Positions 40,593-49,850 of a DNA stretch of 64,000 nt are shown in pieces. Position numbers and translations under genes: made by a program. Within the stretch, counting starts at the first letter, position 1. Each line of letters starts with the position of its first letter. The DNA is from Rheum nobile (taxonomy: Eukaryota > Streptophyta > Magnoliopsida > Caryophyllales > Polygonaceae), in assembly GCA_027886185.1 (NCBI GenBank), contig WOAB01000761.1:2170001-2234000 (forward strand), written 5' to 3'. The notes beneath the pieces were generated by a model, which saw nothing but the letters and a program-made list of their open reading frames with translations, was not told where the DNA came from and ran no database searches.

Positions 40593-41814
40593 ATGGCCGA
40601 GCCATATTGGTCTTATCCGGCTCGTCCGCTGTCGGGCCGGCATCCGCAAATCCACGCCCGTGACCCCATACCCTTGTATGGAGGCTCTTATTCACACGCC
40701 ACCCCTAGGCCCGCAGCCGGCTACGAGAATCGCCACCATTATGCTCCTCGTTTCACCGAGTTCGACGTGGAGTCTTTTGGGGACTACGAAGAGGAAGGCG
40801 CCTATGAAGGCTATGAAGAGACCTTTGAAGAAGAGGCTTGGGCGGATGTGTACCCTGAGAGATATGATCGCACCCAAGGACAGTCACGGCGCCCACTCGA
40901 CCGCCATGACCCGGATTGGCTGCCACCTCCCCGTGTCAATCGCCACGCCGATGGCCATGCTCCCTCACCAAGGACGGCGCCTCTACTCCTTCGCCGGCTA
41001 TAACGACGATGGTTTCGAGTTCTTGGCATGGGAGCGCTACACCAGTTATGTCCTTTGCCACTCGGATTATGGTGAGCTCGAGAAGGTGCACATCACCACG
41101 CGGTACTTCACCGACTATGCTCGTGCGTGGTGGTTGAGGGTGCAAAAGGCCCTAAGTGATATCGGCTTCCCACCCATCCAAACTTGGGCTCAACTCGTCT
41201 ACTTCATGGCTAGCCACTTTGCCCCGAAATCCATGGTAGCTTGCGAGAGCGCCTATGTTCGAGCCTTCCAAGTCACGCCTCCGCCGACTCCGATGGTCGT
41301 GCCGCCACCGGCCCCGATACTCGAGGCCCCGCCGCCTGTGGTGCACGCGCATTCGCCGGCCCCGCTGCCCGAGCCCCTGCCGCCAGCAGTGCCCGCACCT
41401 CCGCCGGGCCCGTTGCCCGAGTCCCCGCCGATTGAGGTGCTCGAGCCCACGCCGTTCCCCACGGTGTCCACCCTTCTCGGTGCCTCTTTGTACGCCACGG
41501 CTGCCCGCTACCTTGAGGGCTCGACACGTGAGGAACCCAACGAGCCCCTTGACGCTCGGCCACCACCGGGATGGCTTCCACAGGACCACACCGAGGATGT
41601 GCCTCATGACCGGCATCCCGCCACCTCCGTTGTCGCAACACACGCCGCCAACGCTTACCTCACGGCCATCGGTTCCCCACCGCCGCCTGGTGCGCTTACC
41701 CCGGGAGCGGCCCTCACTTCACCTTGGTGTCGCGCCTTTGCCTCACCATCGAGGAGGGCAATGCCTTGTTGGTGGCTCGGCTGGCCACGCCCTTGGCTCG
41801 GCCACCGCCCATAA
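40593..41814 (+). pseudogene. Element A gag-like region, frame-disrupted
   Basis: ATG at 40593 begins MAEPYWSYPARPLSGRHPQI. The first frame runs to 41003 with the acidic block YEEEGAYEGYEETFEEEAWA. Near 40965-40980 homology passes to the next frame: GRRLYSFAGYNDDGFEFLAW, FTDYARAWWLRVQKAL and PPIQTWAQLVYFMASHFAPK, a clear retrotrans-gag core. A Pro-rich tail (PPPTPMVVPPPAPILEAPPP) and unclear sequence to 41814 follow. There is no CCHC knuckle and no protease. The end overlaps the downstream ORF by 91 bases in the minus-one frame, which could be a frameshift arrangement or decay. Confidence 0.75.
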
Positions 41815-43052
41815 CCGCGAGCATCCCCATGTCCACTCCTAGCGGCTTTCCTTTGAGCCCACCCCATGGCGGCAGGCGCCCCATGGTTGCCACACCGGAG
41901 GAGTTGTGCGCCTTCATCCCGCCTTGTCCGGCGCCCTCGTGGCCGCTCAAGGCATCACCTTTGCCTCTCTACCAAGGAGGACGGTTCTTCATGCATTCCC
42001 CACCCGAGGCGCCTTCTCCGTTTGCTTGCCGGATCAAGAAGGACCGAGGCAAGATTGCCTACATCTTGTCTCCGAGGTGTGTGCTCCCATCTCCTTGTCA
42101 TGCTTACACTATGTTGATTTCCGTATCTTTGTCCTTGCATGACCCCGAGACCCTCCTTGGTCCTCTAGCCCCGATGTGTGTCATTTTGGGTAACGTTGTG
42201 GGCAATTATTGGGATGATGATTTCCACTTCCGAGTGGGTGAGCTTTGTGCCTTTAGGACCCCTCTTAGGCCATTGTTGATTGAGGATTCCATTGAGTGCC
42301 GTAGAGAAATTGGGACCACAATACACATGACAATTTTTGAGGATTATATCTTTTGGTCTACACTTGCCTCTCTGTTGCCTAGGTCCCACTCTCCCGGTCC
42401 CTACACTCACCTAGCTCATCCACTCACCCCTTGGGAAGACCTAGCCTTGGTCTTTCTAATCGGATTGGCCACGCCTAAGAAGGGGAGGAATTCCATTGGT
42501 ATGTTAGGTAAATACCCCTCTAGGCTGGGTCATGGCATCCCTTGTCGCATTACACACTTGGCCCTCGGATTAGTTACCCTTCCCTTTGACCCCGGGGTAC
42601 TCTTCGATGAACTCCTTTTTATTTGTGTGTTGGCTTGGGACCCTAGCTTTGTGGATCGTTGTTGGGAGATTTGGTGGCTGAAATTTGGGAAGAGCTTCAC
42701 ACTTGACATTAGTAGCCACCTACACCCCGTAGCCCTGTTTAGAGCCATCCTTAGGACCCCCCCACACCGTTGGCTGACCTTTCTTTGGCTTGTTGAGTTG
42801 CATTGTTTTAGGTCTTTTCCAATGACTGGCGTGCTTGTCCATGAGGCCCGTCAACTTGTTGTGCCCAAAGAGCCACCCGACGGCCCTCCTATGCTCATGC
42901 TTCCTTGCGTTAGTGGCGGTCTCCCTCACTCCACCTTCACCTTTAAGAAGGGGAGACGCGCCACCACACCTCCTTCATCTCCTGGACTTCCCACATCGTC
43001 AAAGCGAGGACGCTTCGAAGCTAAGAAGGGGAGAGTGATGAGTCCCGGCTAG
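41724..43052 (+). CDS. Element A ORF2: integrase-like protein lacking catalytic residues
   Basis: A 442-codon open frame. The C-terminal two thirds align with Aut integrase over long stretches. HPLTPWEDLALVFLIGLATP matches IPSAPWEDISMDFIVGLPRT, CWEIWWLKFG matches FWKTLWGKLG, and LFRAILRTPPHRWLTFLWLV matches LLRAILRKNLKAWEEALPHV. The first catalytic Asp is Val, the second Ala, and the segment with the Glu is deleted. The region matching the zinc module (LLIEDSIECRREIG against LLVEEAHKGGLMGHFG) has lost its His and Cys ligands. An earlier part (KIAYILSPRC near 42047) may be an RNase H remnant. The frame ends 17 bases into the 3' LTR. It cannot be an active integrase; an accidental survivor and a repurposed protein are both possible. 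Confidence 0.7.
   Translation: MVSRLCLTIEEGNALLVARLATPLARPPPITASIPMSTPSGFPLSPPHGGRRPMVATPEELCAFIPPCPAPSWPLKASPLPLYQGGRFFMHSPPEAPSPFACRIKKDRGKIAYILSPRCVLPSPCHAYTMLISVSLSLHDPETLLGPLAPMCVILGNVVGNYWDDDFHFRVGELCAFRTPLRPLLIEDSIECRREIGTTIHMTIFEDYIFWSTLASLLPRSHSPGPYTHLAHPLTPWEDLALVFLIGLATPKKGRNSIGMLGKYPSRLGHGIPCRITHLALGLVTLPFDPGVLFDELLFICVLAWDPSFVDRCWEIWWLKFGKSFTLDISSHLHPVALFRAILRTPPHRWLTFLWLVELHCFRSFPMTGVLVHEARQLVVPKEPPDGPPMLMLPCVSGGLPHSTFTFKKGRRATTPPSSPGLPTSSKRGRFEAKKGRVMSPG
43021..43035 (+). other. Polypurine tract of element A
   Basis: AAGAAGGGGAGAG abuts the 3' LTR at 43036. The same tract is found in B (complement of 5294-5306). Confidence 0.85.
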
Positions 43053-43783
43053 TGACCACCAAGACGTCGACACCTCGATGCCACGAGAATCAAGCCACCC
43101 GGCTTCGACTCCAAGGCATCAAGGCGCGCGACACCAAGAAAGGGCACCTGAGCCTGACCCGACCGAGTCAGGGGCCGAGTTACGTCGACTGGGCCTGACC
43201 CGGCCAAGACCCGGCCGAGCTCCTGGCCGAGTCAGGGCTTTTCTTCCGCCTTAGCTTTCCCTTGTTATTTCCTTCGTTTGTTTCCCTTTGCTACTTGTTT
43301 TAGTGTGTTTCCTTTTTATGGATGTGTGGACCCATTTGCATATGGGCTCCTAATCCCCTAGCAACCAAACCCTAGACTATATAAGCTTTGTATTGTCTTC
43401 CTTTTCATTCAGTTGAAGAATTAAAGAGTGGCAAAGCCTAAGGTTGAGTATATCTCCCTCTAGGCAGCCACTATCTTCTATCAACTCAAAACCTTCAACA
43501 TTCAATTTCTCTTAATCTCATTCAACTCCACCAAAACAATCAAGCACTTGTTCTAGTTCTCAAGCTCAAGATCCAAGCCAAGAATCCTCTCTCCGAGAGG
43601 GTTCCTTGGCTTCCATTGGTTCGGCCACCCCAAGCTCAAGATCCATAGCCATTTCGTCCATCTCCCACCAAGAATACCTTGGAGTTGCCTTGGAATCAAG
43701 AAGGAAGGAGAAGAAGCTCTAGCCTAGGCACGATCTAGCTTCACTTGGGAAGAAGAACTCCTTTGGGGGTTTTATTCTCATCA
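43036..43783 (+). repeat. Element A 3' LTR
   Basis: 748 bp, with AGAAGAAGAACTCC where the 5' LTR has AGAAGAACTCC, and about four substitutions. Confidence 0.94.
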
Positions 43784-43788
43784 TGGGG

Positions 43789-44437
43789 GCTGGCGTGGGA
43801 GAAGGGAGAAGAAATAGGGTAGTGGTTGGGGGTTGTTGGTAGGAGATCTTGTAGAGATTCTCCCAACACACTAGTAACCACTCGGCCTTCTCTTCTTTCT
43901 CTTTTTTTTTGTATTCAATAACCAACAAATAATTAATATTCAGATGGGTATTGAACATGGTTGGAAACGTGGGCTTCATGGAAGGGAAAATGGGTGCTGG
44001 GGGCATAGTGATGGAGGCTAAGGTGGGTGGGGTTGGTGTTAATCGTAGGCTAGCTACCTTCCTCAGCCAAGATCCGCCTCTTTCTCTCCTTGACTGGCCC
44101 TTCCGCCCTTGGAGTCTCCTCATGGTTAGAACCTCCGCACAAGTAAGCTTCTGAGGCCTCCTAGACCAAGACGACGTTGGCTGCGGCGGCGAACCAAGCA
44201 TCTCCTCGGCGTCGACTCGGCACTCCTTGCCCATTGATGATGAAACTTGGTGGCAATTCCTCATATGAGGAATGAGGGCTGTTGGTGAAATATGGCCCAC
44301 AAAGGTTGTCAAATGACCGACGGTGGCCGAGAGCAAGAAGAACTCCATGGCCGCGCCGGTGCATATGGGTTCGCAACGTCCGGGCTTCTTTGACGAACAA
44401 TGATCATCCGCTCGCCTTGAATGGCTCTGATACCAAA
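43789..44437 (-). other. F2 leader and primer-binding site
   Basis: Continuation of the F2 leader after element A. The complement of about 44423-44437 reads TTTGGTATCAGAGCC. A 264-codon-class minus frame here corresponds to that in F1, but I cannot assign a product. Confidence 0.7.
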
Positions 44438-45169
44438 TGTTGTGTGTAAGCACATGCCATGATCCGTATGGTACAAGACAAAGGGTGCCAAGACTTTGGT
44501 TTAACACCTTCTCGGTTAATCTTTCAAGGATAGGACATTTGATGTGTTTGATTGTGACTCTAAATAATAGCTTGATGGAGATTTGACTAAAAAGAAATTG
44601 GATATAACTCTCATGAAAGAATTTCATATAGAGTTTGGGATAAGTATCTCACGACCCTTGGATGCAACTCACCAAGAACTATGAGACGAGGTTGAACACT
44701 CATGGATACGACACACCATGGATACCCAACCGCCTTCGGATATGACACACCAAAGGGTGTTTCAGATACGACTCACCGAAACAAGACTAAGGATTCGAGG
44801 ATAGGCACCACCTCGGAAACCATCGTCATGAAGCTTAAGGTGAAACAAACTCTCGTGTTTATACTCCAAATCAAGCTTAACCAAATACAAAGCTCGGCCA
44901 CCATTATATAGGTGCCAAAATGAAAATAAGGAAATTACATTAATAAGTCCACTAACTAACCACTAAGCCTAGCACTACGTAGGCCACTACCTTACCCACT
45001 TAACTAGCTTAACTAACTAGCTAATTAACGAAAATTAGAAATAACAAAACAACAAAACACAAATCAATTATCTTCCTAAATTGCCCATTACGTCCATGCA
45101 GCTTGGTTGATCCTTCATCTTTGTTGCACCGGCATTGGCATGTCTTTGAGGTGACCCATGGTCACATCA
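44438..45169 (-). repeat. F2 5' LTR
   Basis: 732 bp, TGATGTGACCATGGG...TTACACACAACA on the minus strand. It is the right edge of the F array and directly abuts host gene sequence. The right flank is AAGAT and does not match TTTTA at the left edge of the array. Confidence 0.9.
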
Positions 45170-45212
45170 AAGATTCTCACAAAATCTCATGCTTTTTGTT
45201 GCGGTTTGTGAG

Positions 45213-45293
45213 CAACAATTCTAATATTCATCCACTAGTTGCGACACATCCACAAGAACCAAATCAGTTTGCTTTGGGACATTCGAATGGAGC
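45213..45293 (+). pseudogene. TOPLESS-related co-repressor, last exon, first part
   Basis: The plus strand reads SNNSNIHPLVATHPQEPNQF, then ALGHSNGA. This is the last WD40 blade of plant TOPLESS/TPR transcriptional co-repressors, nuclear Groucho/Tup1-type proteins that link transcription factors to histone deacetylases. A plausible splice acceptor (TTTGTGAG) ends at 45212, so upstream DNA to 45170 would be intron. A hAT-like element splits the Ala codon at 45293/45294. Translated onward, the chain would run into transposon sequence and stop at 45469-45471, losing the last 41 or so residues. All other exons are outside the window or absent. Confidence 0.85.
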
Positions 45294-45487
45294 CAGTGGC
45301 AGAGCCAGGATTTTTCGGAAGGAGGGGCGGAAGTGTTTAATAAATTCTGGGGTCGGGTTTCGTAGTTTGTTGAAGGCACGTACACTACCAAGAGTTTGGA
45401 GTCATCAGTGGCTTGACAAATGGGATGGAACCAACCCAACTAGCCTGTTTGCTTGCGGATGGACGAGTTAAAACTTGTGACTCAATC

Positions 45488-46705
45488 CTACTGGGCAAAT
45501 GTTTTCTCTTTCACAGTATCCAAGCCTACTGGGCAAATGTTTTCTCTTTCCCAGTTACTGTTGTTGATAAAATTTTAAGTATTATGCACAGTTTTCTGTG
45601 GTCTGGTAAAGATAGCGGGAAGAGGAATCTGGTAGCTTGGAATAAAGTGTGTTTGCCCAAAGAAGAGGGAGGTCTGGGGATTAAAGAACTGTTGTCCTGG
45701 AACAAAGCATGTCTTGCTCGATCTATATTTGAACTTGCCTCGGACTGCAGCAATATCTGTACTACTTGGATTGATTGTTATGTGTTGAGGGGCAGTAGTA
45801 TATGGCACTCTACCAGCAGAAACACTAACATTAGCTTTTGGAAGTCTCTTCTTCAGCTTAAGGAGGAACTCATCGAGCTCATCACTCCGGGGAACCTTCT
45901 AACCTTGATGTCTAGGCCGGATGGTAAATTCAACACCAGAGCTATTTATGATCTTATTCGGCCGAAGGGGGATTTGATCAGTTGGCATGCCATTGTGTGA
46001 GGGAAACTTACTCTCCCTAGAGCTGGCTTTATCACTTGGCTCGCTGCTAAGCAGAGGCTGCCTACTAGAGCTCGACTGAAGAAGTGGGGACTCACTACTG
46101 ACGACTCTTGTATTCTCTGCTCTATGGGTTCTGAAACCACTGAACATCTCTGGGGCAACTACTCCTTCACTCAGAAGGTCCGTGACACTGTGGTTAAATG
46201 GCTTAGAATTCCTAACTGCTTTGGGAATTTGCATGACTGGCTGAACTGGATGGGAACTAGCAGCAAGAAATCTTCTTTCATCTTTCAGGTGACTAGTACC
46301 GCTCTCTCTAACCTCATCTATCTTACTTGGAGTTATCGGAATCGTGCTATTTTTTAGCAGAAGACTCCACAGGCTGATGCTTGTGCGCTCGAGATCATTG
46401 CTCTATCCAAAATCTGCATCCTAGCACGCTGGAATCAGACGGACAAAAACTTACGCAGCATGCGCTCTTGGTTTAATGCTCTTAATGTGAACGATTAACA
46501 TGGGTTTGGCTTTTGTTTGCTTTGGCACTGGCTTTTGTTATTATTGGCCCTTCCGCCCCTTTTGGTTCCTAGGTTTTTGTTAGTTCGTCGCTGTGCATTT
46601 TGTTAGGGTAATTTGTTGCTTAACTATTGTAAGCACACCTCGCGTGTGGCTGTATATCCCACCCCTTTCTAATACAATAAACTTTTAAACCTTCAAAAAA
46701 AAAAA
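45488..46705 (+). mobile_element. 5'-truncated L1-type LINE
   Basis: A 1.2-kb LINE tail ending in an A-rich run at 46695-46705 and flanked by a perfect 13-bp duplication TTGTGACTCAATC (45475-45487 and 46706-46718). It is inserted inside the hAT-like element. The start carries a 37-39-bp near-perfect tandem duplication (CTACTGGGCAAATGTTTTC at 45487 and 45525). Confidence 0.93.
45525..46498 (+). pseudogene. L1 ORF2 C-terminal region with zf-RVT
   Basis: One plus frame covers the post-RT region (HSFLWSGKDSGKRNLVAWNK, LPKEEGGLGIKELLSWNKAC) and the zf-RVT module (WHAIV, GFITWLAAKQRLPTRARLKK, CILCSMGSETTEHLW), ending at TAA 46496-46498. In-frame stops at 45998-46000 (TGA where a Trp is usual) and 46355-46357 (TAG) disable it. 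The last zf-RVT cysteine after HLW appears to be Tyr. Plant L1 clade by family knowledge. Confidence 0.9.
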
Positions 46706-46719
46706 TTGTGACTCAATCG

Positions 46720-47340
46720 ATGAAAGAATAATAGCATGTCAATGTTTTATAGGTCTTTTACAATAGAGACAACTCCTAATGAATAAAATAGTTTACAGAT
46801 ATATGAAGTTAATACTTATTTATGATTATGAACATAAATTTTAATATATAACAGTACTTGTATATTAGTATAAAATTTGCTTATTATTCTAGTATATAAT
46901 AAGTACAATACTAATATATGTTTTAAATTTGTCATGATCAATATTTTCATTATAGTTTACTATTTAAGTACATTAGAAATAAATATATAGTAAAGTTAAA
47001 TAAATTTTATAAAATTATTTTAATATTTTATGTGATAATCTTCAACATTTTAACCTAACAAACAAAACTATTATGAACTTATGATTCTCTTCTTTTATTT
47101 TGGTGTCCTGTATTAACTAATATTAATAAATTATGAAATAAAAATATAGGCATTTTATATTTTCCTTTCTCATTATTAAAAGTGAAAATGACTAAATAGA
47201 AACAATAGAAGGAAGAGAGAGGACATGGCCACATAAATTGAAAAAGAAAAATGGAGGAATAGAAGGAAGGGATAATACCGAGGTTTAGACCAATGAGAAG
47301 AAGAGAGAATACTGGGGGCGGGGGCCATGAAAAATTGCAG
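46720..47340. other. AT-rich interior of the hAT-like element
   Basis: Very AT-rich, with no open frame of interest and no transposase motif. I see no gene. Confidence 0.6.
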
Positions 47341-47534
47341 AGGAATAATGTTACTGGGAGTCGAACACGGGACGTCTGGTGGAATAAGAAGTTTATCCAA
47401 AATCTATTGGCAGCTGAACTATGATGAATTTATATAAACATATTGAACTTACTATACATAAACTATTACTTTGGGCCCAAAGCGGGGGCAACAGCCCTCC
47501 CAAGCCCCCGCTTGGATCCGCCACTAGATGGAGC

Positions 47535-47658
47535 AGTTCATGTGTTTGAGCCCCTTGAATCCGAAGGCAAGTGGGGTGTGCCTCCACCCTCTAAAAATGG
47601 GTCAACCAGTAGTTTGCCAACAACACCATCAGTTGGAGCTTCAGGTTCAGATCAATAA
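47535..47658 (+). pseudogene. TOPLESS-related co-repressor, last exon, C-terminus
   Basis: Continues the exon in frame: VHVFEPLESEGKWGVPPP, then a Ser/Thr-rich tail and PSVGASGSDQ with stop TAA at 47656-47658. This is the highly conserved TOPLESS/TPR C-terminal signature. Most plant homologues have two or three more residues after the final Gln, so this tail is slightly short. No disabling change is seen apart from the upstream transposon insertion. Whether it is a live gene end or an orphaned fragment depends on sequence left of the transposon block. Confidence 0.88.
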
Positions 47659-48255
47659 TAGAGATGATCTTGCTTAATGTCATTTTTGAAGTTGGTTTTC
47701 CCTGCTCTCCCTGGTGACTCATTTCGTGCTTCAGATTCAGTGCCTTATCAAAATCTTGATTCTTTTGTCTGACTTTTCTACTTGTGCTAACTCTGTCATC
47801 TTTTCGGGTATTCTATCTTTGCAGCCGAAGGCTCTACCTAAGTCAAGACAGGCATCGTGCGTAGAGAGGTTAATGTATTTTGGGTATGATCTTAAGGTAC
47901 ATAGGTGTGTCAATGTAGTATACATATTATATGTGCTCTTTTGGTATGCTTTTATAGAAGTTCTACGGAAGAATACCCTCGTCTAGCTATCATCAAGTGT
48001 TTTGGCTTGGATTGTGATCTTCACTTCTTAGTCCGAAATCCAAATGCACAAACTAGAAGTTTAAAGTGCTCTGTTGTATGATGTTCATGCTTGGTCTTCT
48101 GTTTGTGTGAAGCTTACTGATTTTGAGATCTTCTTCTTGTAATTGTTTTTAATCCTCCAATGATACCAAAGCATCATTAAACCGTTTGTGGGCATTTGCT
48201 TCATCGCAGTTCATCTGTAGGGTTCGGTTCTTTGAACATTGCTTTCACCTTTTCA
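47659..48255 (+). other. Likely TPL/TPR 3' UTR
   Basis: Follows the stop codon and is unlike any transposon segment in the window. TTCTATCTTTGCAG at 47810-47823 resembles a splice acceptor, so a 3'-UTR intron is possible. No clear poly(A) signal was assigned. Confidence 0.5.
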
Positions 48256-48464
48256 TTCTGGGTGGGGAAGAAAATGCTAATATAGCACGGATGCCATATG
48301 CACACGGAAATATGCTGTATACACACGATTTTGCATGGATTCGAAAAGTGTACACATCCTAGATCCGTACAACGGTACAAGTGTTTGATGTCATGGAAAA
48401 CACATGTTTAAGGTTGAACAATATTTAACGTTTGAACACTTTGATATCTTCAAACATAATAGAA

Positions 48465-48712
48465 AAATGTTCAAAATTTATTGCATAAAAGTTCAAACTT
48501 ATAAAAACATAGAGTTGAACAATAATTCAAATATCTTATAATTGAATAAGATCTCGTAAAATGGTCACAAGAACCTAGAACGTTCTCAAAAAATGTTCAA
48601 ATTTATTGCATAAAAGTTCAAATTTATAAAAACATAGAGTTGAACAATAATCCAAATATCTTATAATTGAATATGATCTCAAAAAATGGTCACAAGAACC
48701 TAGAAATCAGAT
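48465..48712 (+). repeat. Two tandem 126-bp units
   Basis: A unit starting AAATGTTCAA at 48465 recurs at 48591, with about 93 percent agreement by eye (…AAACATAGAGTTGAACAATAAT, then GGTCACAAGAACCTAGAA). Shorter TTGAAC/GTTCAA motifs also occur at 48405-48450. No coding capacity. Confidence 0.85.
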
Positions 48713-48812
48713 CGAAAAGTCCGACAAAAAGCATTATTAGAAATTGGAAAAACATATAATTATAATTCATTTTGAATGGCTCGTAGTCCCAGTAACAACC
48801 TTTGACACCAAC

Positions 48813-49832
48813 TGATGGATCTCGTCTCAATTTTCTATGTATCAAGGTAGGTCCGGCCTTTGAATCTCTCGCCAATTGGTTGGTTTGATTGTGCTCTAAA
48901 TTAGGGTTTCGGTGAATATGGGAGACTTGTTTTTGGGGAGGATCTTGGATCTAATTTTTCTCTTTTATTTTGGGAAATTTAAAAGGGATAAATGCACAAG
49001 GTACTTGTGGATATGACTCATCACTCGTTCATTGAACAAGATCAAACAGTTCGAGATATGACACACTCAAAAGGTTTGATCAAACGCTCGATATTACTCG
49101 CGAGCAAACAACAATAATTCTGAAAATTCTCTAGAGTTAAACACTTAGTTTTGATTAGCTTAATATGATATTCAACGTTTCTAGCAAGCGGCAAAGAAAA
49201 GAAAATAAACGGAAAACAAACAAGAGCAAACATGAGTTGTTTCGTGTGCCTTGCATTTGATGTCTAGCAATTTTGTACTCTTTACATAGCTGGAGTTATG
49301 GCCAAATTATCTGTTGAAATGACACCTTATAATATGCATAATATGCATGAGATTCCATGTGACAAATCACTCTTCATTTGGAGAAGGATTACCGGGGCCA
49401 AAATGTGTACGCGGCGGCCACGGACCGACGATGGCTTGAAGCAAAACCATCAAGCCAACTTGACATTCCATGAGCGCTCTTGTGTTCAATAGACCTTGGT
49501 GGAGGTAATCTTGAAGGTGCCTAGCTTGGGCTCGAGTTATTGAGCCTAGAGGACGGGCATTGCCGAGTGAGTGTGGCAAAACCCTAGCTTGTGCACGCAC
49601 AACTAGTGGCATTGGTTGTTTGGTTGGGCATTTTGGCTCCGATTGATGCCAAACTTGGTGAACATGATCCTCATGGGATGTGGGATCCAAATGATAGAAC
49701 AACTCTGACAAAAGTGATGGTTGCACCGAATCTTTGTCGTCAATGGTTGATGTGCGCGCGCGGCGTGGATGTTGACATGAATGCGAGAGCGTTGAGGGCA
49801 TCTTATGTTTGACCATGGACATGGTCACATCA
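48813..49832 (-). repeat. I-family LTR (minus)
   Basis: The minus-strand start TGATGTGACCATGTCC at 49832 is preceded by a polypurine tract on the right. It ends CCATCA at 48813, followed leftward by GTTGGTGTCAAAGG, which resembles a decayed primer site. On the minus strand near 49500-49560 it encodes SITRAQARHLQDYL. Related to the G/H LTR type, with repeated GATATGACACACTC-like phrases. Confidence 0.75.
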
Positions 49833-49850
49833 TCCTCTCCTCCTTTGAAA
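49833..49850 (-). other. Polypurine tract of I
   Basis: The complement reads TTTCAAAGGAGGAGAGGA adjacent to the LTR. Confidence 0.7.

Larger units (their letters stand above)
38287..43783 (+). mobile_element. Element A: young non-autonomous gypsy element with integrase-derived ORF
   Basis: A 5,497-bp element with LTRs of 745 and 748 bp and an exact duplication TGGGG (38282-38286 and 43784-43788), confirmed by the empty site in F1 near 22730. By eye the LTRs differ at about four substitutions and one 3-bp indel. Internal DNA has a bulged primer site, a 1.5-kb leader, a gag-like region in two frames and a 442-codon frame resembling RNase H/integrase without catalytic residues, then a polypurine tract. 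No RT is recognisable. Confidence 0.94.
45294..47526. mobile_element. hAT-like DNA transposon remnant (non-autonomous)
   Basis: Ends CAGTGGCAGAGCC and GGATCCGCCACTA form imperfect terminal inverted repeats (10 of 13). It is flanked by AATGGAGC/GATGGAGC, an 8-bp duplication with one change (45286-45293 and 47527-47534). Removing it and one flank restores an uninterrupted TPL/TPR reading frame, so the boundaries are well defined. No transposase frame. The interior is AT-rich (46720-47340) and hosts an L1 insertion. Superfamily is inferred from the 8-bp duplication and ends. Confidence 0.8.

Noticed and set aside
41724..41814. Programmed minus-one frameshift between A gag and ORF2
   Set aside because: The overlap and frame relation fit, but no slippery heptamer or downstream structure is evident, and gag has another frame break upstream.
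45413..46000. 195-codon frame starting left of the L1
   Set aside because: It begins in hAT-like sequence and runs into L1 ORF2; only the L1 part is real protein-coding history.
47350..47420. tRNA-like text (GGGAGTCGAACACGGGAC, complement resembling a T-loop)
   Set aside because: No acceptor stem or anticodon arm can be formed; it lies inside the hAT-like element and is probably a decayed motif.
48465..48712. CRISPR-like or satellite array
   Set aside because: Only two units of 126 bp, no spacer structure, in a plant nuclear context.
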